A DNA stretch of 64,000 nucleotides from Amyelois transitella (taxonomy: Eukaryota; Arthropoda; Insecta; Lepidoptera; Pyralidae), in the NCBI RefSeq assembly GCF_032362555.1, contig NC_083506.1, positions 4,573,501-4,637,500 on the forward strand. Reading direction: 5' to 3'. The notes beneath the pieces were generated by a model. That model did no database searches, was not told the DNA's origin, and saw only the letters and a list, made by a program, of their open reading frames with translations. Positions 55,701 through 64,000 of the stretch are shown piece after piece (position 1 is the first letter of the stretch; each line of letters starts with the position of its first letter). The position numbers and the translations under genes were made by a program.

Positions 55701-57815
55701 GGGTCAATAGGTTACTCTTAAGAATGGGAAGGTTTATTTGAATGCACTTGTCCCACGTTGTTACTCATCTTTGCATTGTAACATCAGACAGTACAAGCTG
55801 AATTTAATATTATGCTGTCAGAAAAAATCTTCACAAATCAGAAAGTAAGGATGGTTTAAGTAGTTAGGTAATAAATTTGGCGATAGAAGTAAAATGTTTT
55901 GCCTGAAGCTACTTTGTCTGAGTATTTAGTTTCTTTATAGTTTGCATTCAAAGGTACTTATAAAATAACTTTAACATCTAAATGCTTGTCTTCTATAGTT
56001 TTACGTCAATAAACAAGTTACCGATGTTTTTGTTTAAACTTAAGTAAAAGCATGTTTCGTTTAAGAAAATTTTTACCGTTGGCAAACTTTGTGAAACTAC
56101 GGCAGCACTCGGTCTTACTCGCTGAAATTTTAATTGGAAAACTAGTTGTTGACTTTACAGCAAAGTGAGACGTGGCAGCCCCTTTAAACGCAGGTAATTT
56201 TGTCCGTATGTAATAAATATTGTACACATTGACACTAAACTTTCGTAGTTTGTAAAGTAATTTGAAGATTTAACCAAACGGAATTTAACAGCTATTCGCT
56301 AAGATTGCTTAAATAACCGGCTCCTATTTTATATTTTGGTATCTATGTATAAAACAAATAAATCTTGAAAATATTATGTTATTTTTTGGAGGTAAATACT
56401 GCCTTGAAATATTTATTGACTGGTACAAAAAAAAATTATGGTTTGGTCTAAATTAAGGTATGGTTAACATTTGATTATGGAAAAAAAAATTAAGATTATC
56501 CCTATCATCCTGCCACGTTAAATTTTGATTATAGAAAGGTATTCTTGATATATTGATTGACCGGTCAAATGAAAAGCGGGCAGGGCGGTCCGTCGTCAGA
56601 TCAATTTTCTTTTACAACGGCCATCAAAGTCCGCCGGCCGGTCCTCTAATTGGTGGTAATAGAAGACTCTGCCTTTGACTACGCTGTGCGTAAGATGGTA
56701 ATGCCTTTATGATACGGTATAGATTTATTTTAAAGTTATCTTATGAAGTGGACATTGATGTTATAAATCCCTATGCCCTTACATCATAGGGATTTTCAAA
56801 GCAAGAGAGTGAATAGACATTAGGCATTTGAGTTTGTAGGTTATGGTCAATGGTCAAAATTATATTAAATTAGAAGTAAGTTACTTATTTTTTATTAATA
56901 TGAATATGAAACAACAGTTATAATTTACCGATGTGAATGAAATATTTGTTTCAAAGTTCAATAATCATAAAAATTGTAATTCAAAATTAATATACCGTTT
57001 ACAATCAAATCAAAATTAATACACTTTTCTCATAAACTCCATTTATATTAAAATAAATATTAAATAACTATAATCTAGCATTCGCATAGTTGAATTATTG
57101 TAGAGTCGACCATGTTCTCCGAATTGGTATTTTTTTAATTCAACATTCAACAATGGTACATAAATAGGTATTATTTACATTGCCTGAATTGAAATTATTT
57201 TAACTAGGTGTTGGTACCTACATCCCTGGATATTACAATTAAGTTAACATATAACTAACAGTCAGTCATAACATAAACCTTTTTAAAATCAAATACAAAG
57301 CTAACCAAATAATGTTAACGATGTTATTACAGTTTCTTTGAACAATAATTCTTACCGGAACTAACTTGTTATACTTAATAAATTTTTTTTTTACAATATA
57401 ATACATTAAGTTTATTAGACCAAATAGTTTACAACATTGGTTTTGTAAATGACCAGTGCAATAAACCAAGCCACTGATCGTAACGTCTTAGAATGGATTA
57501 CTTTGGTCGAGACAAATGGCCGAGTGATACGAGTCGAGCAATCAGAATAGGAATTTATTTATGTTTATTTATGTTAAAAAAAATTATTGTTATCAAAAAT
57601 CAAATTATATAAGTACAAATTATTATTAATATACGATTTAATTCACAAGCACGCGTTTTGACTAAATAAAAAAATAACAAATAACAAAAAAAAAAAGAAA
57701 TTAAATAAATATTGCAGCGCATTTTGCTTATGTTCGTTTTTACTCGTAAATGTAAAATGCGTATTGTAATTGCGAATCGTTCGCATTTAACGTAGTACCA
57801 GTAAACTCGACTCAT
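52720..57815. other. Gene-free region, possibly first intron of the unseen gene
   Basis: Mostly AT-rich. A scrap of the GCGACTCCCAT SINE is at 55375-55410. A GC-richer unique block lies at 56565-56665 (GGTCAAATGAAAAGCGGGCA, GTCCGCCGGCCGGTCCTC). No ORF of coding character is seen. Confidence 0.4.
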
Positions 57816-57836
57816 TTGAACATTCTTAACATCTTC

Positions 57837-57885
57837 ATGATGGCGTCACTGAACCAGAAACTGGAGCCAGTTTTGCCCGCGGCAG
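57837..57885 (+). other. Possible short coding exon (weak)
   Basis: ATG ATG GCG opens a frame reading MMASLNQKLEPVLPAA and reaches a donor-like CGGCAG|GTGAAA at 57886. Its GC content is higher than that of its neighbours. It could be an alternative first coding exon of a gene continuing beyond the window, but nothing confirms it. Confidence 0.25.
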
Positions 57886-58228
57886 GTGAAACAAATACCA
57901 ACTATTTTTTACTAGCAAGTAACCATCTTTTCCAATTATCACGATTAATTGGAAGTCTGTCAGAGCGATCTATTTTTGTTTTGTATCCGTGTTGTAAGGG
58001 CGCGTGAGTGTGTTATTTATGAAACTAATAATAGCATTATTGTAAGTATTCTAATAAATTCTTATAAACAATTCTTCAAACGTATTTGCGTAAGGTGAAT
58101 TTTATTAATATGACTTTGTGATTGAAATGGCTGTTACAAGCAGAAAATAATCACCATAGACATGCATTTTAAATTATTACAAATTTTAAATATATCACGA
58201 GAATTTGTTTTTTTTACAACATCAATTA

Positions 58229-58400
58229 TAAGCCATCGCTCGTCAAATTGTCAAACGGGCGCTTACTGCCGTCGAAAAATTAATGCGGCATAAAAAGTTC
58301 ACAATTTTATTCCATTATCGCTAGAAGTGAGCGGTGACCTAACGCAGTTCCCATGTAATCCCCGCTCCGAGAGAAGGCGTTAAAAGTTGGCGATTTTCAA
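58229..58400. other. GC-richer non-repeat block
   Basis: It contains AACGGGCGCTTACTGCCGTC and GTGAGCGGTGACCTAACGC, unlike the AT-rich surroundings, with no ORF. It could be a regulatory element. Confidence 0.3.
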
Positions 58401-58609
58401 ACTTTCTTATTACATTCATAAACATTTTACTTTTATTCGAACAGTCGGTATCTCTTATCTTTGAATGTTTAAGAAACACATGGTTTGGTATTTGTTTTAC
58501 CAAACTTGTGAATTCGTTAAAAATTGGGTCTTATTGACAAAAATCTGCTGTCCTCTTTCTTTTTCTTTTTTTTTATATATTTTTATATCTATTATTACAT
58601 ATTAAGTAC

Positions 58610-58795
58610 ATACATATAATCACGTCTATATCCCTTGCGGGGTAGACAGAGCCAACAGTCCTCAGCGGACTGATAGGCCACGTTCAGCTATTTGGCTTTA
58701 AGATAGAGTTGAGATTCGAATAGTGACAAGTTGCTAGCCTATCGCCTAAAAAAAGAATCTCAAGTTTGTAAGCCTTTCCCTTAGTCGCCTTTTTA
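58610..58795 (-). repeat. GTGCCG-type repeat
   Basis: A well-preserved copy with the tail ACATACATATAATCACGTC at the low end and CCCTTAGTCGCC at the high end; the head is cut. Confidence 0.75.
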
Positions 58796-58804
58796 CATAT
58801 TAAG

Positions 58805-58925
58805 TTGAGTAAGTATCTAGAATTTACTTTAAGGCAACATCAATCTTTATAATTTGTCCCTTGTTATATTCGCGTTATATTTATTTTATTTTTTAATTTT
58901 AATCAACACAGTTTATTTATATATT
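58805..58925 (+). repeat. SINE tail fragment
   Basis: TTACTTTAAGGCAACATCAA, then TAATTTGTCC and TATATTTATTTTATT match the 3' part of the tRNA-headed SINE at 11262-11500. Confidence 0.5.
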
Positions 58926-59148
58926 TATTGATAATAAATTTAAATTAAGATGCGTAAGAGCAGATTTGCTTAAGTGTCGTATTTGTTTCTGTTGAGATAA
59001 TCCCGCATGCATTAGCGGCCATCGGCTTCCAGATCTCTAACTTGGATTAGACTGTTTGACATTTTCGTGTCGCCTCAACATGTCATGGGAGCCCAACAGC
59101 TAATCCAGGACTTACAATGTACTAATAACACACGATAAATATTACTTT

Positions 59149-59345
59149 ACTAGAGGCTGCCCGCGACTTCGTCCGCATGGAAACCCTTTCAATCCCGCGG
59201 GAACTCCGGGATAAAAAGTAGCCTATATGTTTTTCTGGGTCTTCAGCTACCTACATACCAAATTTCAGCGCAATCGGTTCAGTAGTTTTTGCGTGAAAGA
59301 GTAACAAACATCCATACAAACTTTCACCTTTATAATAGTAGTAGG
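59149..59345 (+). repeat. RTE-like LINE 3' tail, plus copy
   Basis: It begins ACTAGAGGCTGCCCGCGACT and runs through AAATTTCAGCGCAATCGGTT to CCTTTATAATAGTAGTAGGAT, the common insect RTE tail. Confidence 0.7.
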
Positions 59346-59389
59346 ATTTTCAACAGTTATATGGAAATCATGGTATAGACTTAGTTTAG

Positions 59390-59600
59390 ATATCATACTA
59401 ATATTATAAATGCGAAAGTTTGTGAGTATGTCAGTATGAATGTTTGTTACTCTTTCACGCAATAACTACTGAACCGATAACGATGAAATTTGTAGTTAGC
59501 TGAAGACCCAGAATAACATAAAGGCTACTTTTTATCCCGGAGTTTCCGCGGGATAGTTTCCACGCGTAAGAAGTCGCGTGGAAACGAGGCCTCTAGTCTA
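59390..59600 (-). repeat. RTE-like LINE 3' tail, minus copy
   Basis: It begins ATACTAATATTATAAATGCG and ends GAGGCCTCTAGT, the reverse of the copy 45 bases away. Together they make an inverted pair over 59149-59600. Confidence 0.7.
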
Positions 59601-62600
59601 TTATATACCTATACAAAGTACATATTAAAATTTAGAAGTTGTCACTTCACTCAACTTTATGACAGCCAGTTCAAAACTTCGGCACTTAAATCACGGTGCC
59701 AGTTTCGTTTAGTTTTATGTTTACTAAGAGCCACAATATAATTTTAATGATGCGTTTTACAACCGCTAATGTAAGACAATTTATACTTTCTTCGGCTCAA
59801 ACTTTCGAAATGTTTATTTGGAATTCTCTTATAAAATATTTATTGAAAAGCGTATTGTATTTCGGGCAGGGGTGCGTAACATGAGGAGAAACAAGAGGCT
59901 TCGGTGAGAACTCAAGTCACGTACATATACATGGTCGATATGAATAACTTATTTGCACAGCCTAGCCTAGTGCGCTTTGTAGGTTATACTTACTTCCAAA
60001 TACGTCTGAATAGTTAATAGTTTCCACTGCTGGTGGAGTTGCGGCGTACGGCTCGATATTCACACAGCCTAATGACAATCATGTTCGTTGTCAACTTAAG
60101 GATCCGATTCCCTAGTGATTTATTCATTCAATGAACTAGTTCGACGATTTCTCGGAAATGATGACACAACAAGTTCGTGTTTTAACTAATTGGCATCGTA
60201 AACCGCATTCGGAAACGGTTCGTGGCGAGATTGACATCGAATATTGAATTTTGGGTCATTATAGTTCTATCACCGGCGGCCGTCGACTCCCATCTTCGGC
60301 GATATTGTGTTTTTTACCGAACACAATTGAATAATCGCCAAATATCCCTTTATCGTCTCTAGAGGGCCGGTAACGACCGTCGATACATCAGGGTTAAGGG
60401 TGTGCGATCAATATTCAATATCCGGCTAGAATTCGCCTCTTCCGATCGCCGGGTATTCCGGATATACCGGATATACCAACTACTTCTACGGTCGGATTTA
60501 TGAGCTCAGCTTGTATAAATTAAAATGGTTAATCAAATTGTTGCGGTTGGTTAATATTTGTTGGAAATTTATCATCAAATTACAATTAGTCTGTACTTAA
60601 ATTATAAAGTTAAGTATATTTGATTAACAATAATATCTTAGTTATTTTTTCCGTTATGGTTATGAAACATAAAATACCGGCTAGAGCTTCGTTGTCTTAC
60701 CACTAGCGAACTTCGCAATTTATACTCTTATTAAGGGCAACTAATTATATCGTTATTCTCCAACCATCACAATCTGTAATAGCTTTTGTAATTTATCGTT
60801 TGAGAAAGATCGAGCGTGTATGAAATATGTCTGGATACAGTGAGCTCTTATCTTAAGAGATGACTATTACCTATGCTAGCTTAAGTACGTGGCTTCATTC
60901 TGGAGTGTCTCATATCATCGGGAACGAAAAGTATTTTAACTGTTTGTATGACAGATTTCATTCAATGATTTAGGCTTCGTTTCGACAGATATCGATAGTC
61001 ACCACCAATAGTGAGATTTGTTATTTTAATTAAAATTATAAGTAAAAGTTATGTTCTATAAATTTAAATGCTTAAAACTCCCACGAGCCGTAGTATATCT
61101 ATGTTAATAAAATAATAACTCTTCTAAAATGCTTATGTACTTTTATTAGCTTATTTCCAAAGCGATCATTTCGCGAGAACGACACGCGACGTGCCTATTC
61201 TTGTGATTTAATTCCATGTCAAAGAATAATCGACTGGCGTTAGGTCTTATTAATACCTTAAGGAATGCTCGATTTACAATAAAAGATCAAAGTGTGTTCA
61301 ACGTCCATTAATCTCTGTCATTTTATAAGATTCGAGTCGTTAGGGCAATAAAAATTATTTTGTCTTTCTAAGAGCGTTTTGTTATGCTTCGATGAACGTA
61401 GGTAATTTAACGTTCTATTCATGGACGATAGTAAATTATGATCACAAATAATTATTTATTTTAACTGTTATGGCTTTACTGGGTGTAATAACAAAACGCA
61501 GAGAAATTATGACGAGAACTTTTGATTTCGAAAATTTCAAAAATGGATAATAGGTGAAAATAAAAACTGAAAACATGTGATATTAAACAAACACGGTCAT
61601 TTTGTTTAATTTTCTAAACGACCGGTTACAGCGTGAATCAAGATTAAGCACGAATTCGCCACTATTAATAGAACAAAATGATTAAAATGTAATCTGAGAT
61701 AAGTCTTTCTTTCATTAACTTCGATCCCATTGTGGTGAAAGGGCCACATTAGCAATCTTAGTGGGTAGAAGGTAACGTAGTGGTTAGATATATAATATTA
61801 TACTAAATAATCGGCCGGTGGCCTCAAAAATGGTCAATAAAACAAGAAACAAAACATCTTGAGCTATATTACATTACAAAACATTTTAAATAAATAAGAT
61901 TGTTGCAACTGATGTAAATGTAACAAGAAATGTTTTAAAATCTTGTTTTCAAACAAACTTAGGACCGGCCTCACCACAGTACTTAACCCTTAAAACTTTG
62001 CAGACATTATTTTCAAGACGTTTTCAAGGAATAAACAGTTAACTAGATATGTCAGGCAATATTGTTGTTAAGAAAAATACCAAAGCGGAGATATATTTAT
62101 GCGTCTTAAAAATATGCCTAAAATTTTCGATTTTATAATATATATTCGTTTTGTGTTTCCTTATTTGAGCAATACCACACTTAAGTCGGAATTTTCTTGT
62201 AAGGTTTGGAAACCTCTTTTGCAAAACTCTGTATAATCAATATAATTTTTGTGTTGCCAAATTTGAACAAGATTGATTCTAAAAAAGCTCTGATAAGGTT
62301 ATAATTGTCTTTTGTTTTTTACATTTCAGGTAAAGTCATGGTTTAAAATTGGACTTTTATCCCGAAAGATGTTAGTTTGATTAATTTATATATATTTTTT
62401 ATACATTTATTCTATGTCATTTTCATTAGTAACTTCTAACGGCACCTATTTTTGTTGAACATATGAAGCGTGTATATTGTCAGTTCTTGTTTATGCAAAT
62501 GGCCATTTTGCAGCCCAAGAGAAACTGTGCTGATATGAATTGGCTAGTATTTACTGGACTACCTATTTGATATAGTAAATAGTTCTAATGATACTATGTT

Positions 62601-63240
62601 AACATGACCACGATTCAGTATTAACAAGTTGCTAATAGAAATGCAACCTTATTTAGATGTACATTACTTCAATTATCCGAATGTCTGATGACGCTCTTAA
62701 AACAACTGAATAGGGTTTAAAATATTGATGTACAGATTTACGGTATACTCTGTAATTCCCGGTTCTACTTAGCATAATAATGGTACGTAGTGGGCTCGTT
62801 TAGATAGGGAATGGTGATTGATAGATAGACTTGTTTTAGTTGTTTAAACCTTTTCAGATGATAATGCAGTATTCGGGATTTCGAAAGCATTGTTACGATT
62901 TTAATTAAGGACAACGTTGTTTTGTTAATTATTGTGCTTTCCATTGGCTTGAGTGATATATTTACATACTTTATATATTCTAGGGCTCAGTTACTACAAT
63001 ATCACGTACAGACGTAAGAAAAATATAAACACAAAAATTATGTTTGTGAAATATACTGCGGAAAAACTAATAAATGCCTTCTCGAAATAAACATAAAATT
63101 GTTGAAGTTTTCAAACCTATCTGAAAATATAAAATAAGGCATTATTACATTTCATTATTTGACACAAGTGGATTCATAAATTTATTTCATTGCTCTAGAA
63201 ACTATTAACTGGATAATAGATTTCACCACAGAACTTCGTC
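59601..63240. other. Gene-free region
   Basis: No gene is seen. 60280-60480 is richer in GC and CpG and contains the direct repeat CCGGATATACCGGATATACC. The rest is AT-rich. Confidence 0.35.
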
Positions 63241-64000
63241 ACGATTTAACTATCTGCACCACCGATCTAGAAATGTAAGGTTTACAAATAGTATCCCTTT
63301 CGCATTTCTACATGTTATCACTGTTAATTTATGTAGCATTGGATAGAGAATTATGTGGACGGCTTTATCTATGTAGAGATACTCGTCCGGTCGTCGTACC
63401 CACGATCGCATCTTGCTCGACCGCGCCGCAGGTGGACGCGTTGCACCTGCCCGTCTCGCCAACTTACCATAAAATGCGATTCGAACCTACCCCGGTTGAA
63501 ACAACACTTCATCTCACTCACTCCCATCATAAGAAAAAAGGACAGCCGCACAATCACGACCGACATTAACTCAATATACGGAGGACGGAACGCGACCGAA
63601 TGGAATATCAGTTTTTACCGGCGCAAAAACTATCAGAATTCCAAGTCTGGGTTAGCTGCCGAGCCGTAATCACCCGCCCGGGACTTACTTTTAAAACAAT
63701 ATCGCCTCTTTATATTTCATCGAGGCAGGTGTAATTTATGGGTTATTCTCATCCTTTTTTGCTTGAAGTTTGATTTTACTTCACCCTTAGAAGCGCTGAT
63801 CGAGCTCGGCAGTTTTGTTTTTCTTCTGTCTACGCTACGTCTCGCTTCTTCAGCGGTGTTTGCTTAGGACTTGATTGAATTCCGCCGTCTCTTTTTAACG
63901 TTATTTCGTATTTTGCTTTCAGCTAATCTTACAACCGACAAATAAAAAATCAATTATAACAACAATATAAAGTGCGAGATGGAAAACATGCTGCGCCTTT
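63241..64000. other. CpG-richer block at the window end
   Basis: 63380-63460 (GGTCGTCGTACCCACGATCG, ACCGCGCCGCAGGTGGACGC) and 63570-63680 are CpG-rich with short open frames on both strands, none convincing. It may be near a promoter or an exon of a gene beyond the window. Confidence 0.3.

Noticed and set aside
63250-63669. Overlapping ORFs at the window end
   Set aside because: Three frames and both strands are open in a CpG-rich stretch; none shows a domain or splice sites that join a larger frame.
1-64000. CRISPR array, operon or bacterial features
   Set aside because: No regularly spaced repeats of that kind; introns, SINEs and family content are insect.

Overview
The window is nuclear DNA of an insect, almost certainly a moth or butterfly (Lepidoptera). 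The evidence is the intron-rich AT-rich genes, two odorant-binding-protein genes, a tandem set of DUF4773-type secreted proteins, and dense short interspersed repeats of lepidopteran type. The main repeat is a family of about 250 bp that starts near GTGCCGTGTGGTTCC and ends in a TATG-rich tail. I cannot name the species from sequence alone.

Layout. (1) 680-8360, plus strand: three tandem multi-exon genes for secreted proteins sharing a ten-cysteine DUF4773-like domain. (2) 10196-20308, plus strand: NAA35/Mak10, the auxiliary subunit of the NatC N-terminal acetyltransferase, in 14 coding exons. Its introns hold a nearly complete mariner, a TA-flanked MITE and several repeat copies. (3) 20.4-23.0 kb: a pile of nested non-autonomous DNA transposons (a long foldback element with 9-11 bp target duplication, and a hAT-type MITE with 8 bp target duplication). 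(4) 24001-25684, minus strand: a small unrecognised acidic three-exon gene. (5) 25.7-29.4 kb: repeats and LINE remnants. (6) 29698-30614 and 31895-32762, plus strand: two Minus-C odorant-binding-protein genes, each with a TATA box. (7) 34538-45806, minus strand: a full transmembrane adenylyl cyclase of about 1190 residues in about 20 coding exons. (8) 46-52 kb: repeats and unusual perfect hairpins. (9) 52470-52719, plus strand: a likely promoter and non-coding first exon of a gene whose body lies beyond the window; 52.7-64 kb would then be its first intron, with repeats and scattered GC-richer blocks.

The genes do not form one pathway. NAA35 is housekeeping. The DUF4773 and OBP clusters are insect-type secreted-protein families grown by local duplication. 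The cyclase makes cAMP at a membrane. All exon models are mine, built from splice consensus, reading-phase agreement and family similarity. Phases close without error for every multi-exon gene described, except the first 12-base exon of the cyclase, which rests on phase and a good donor only.
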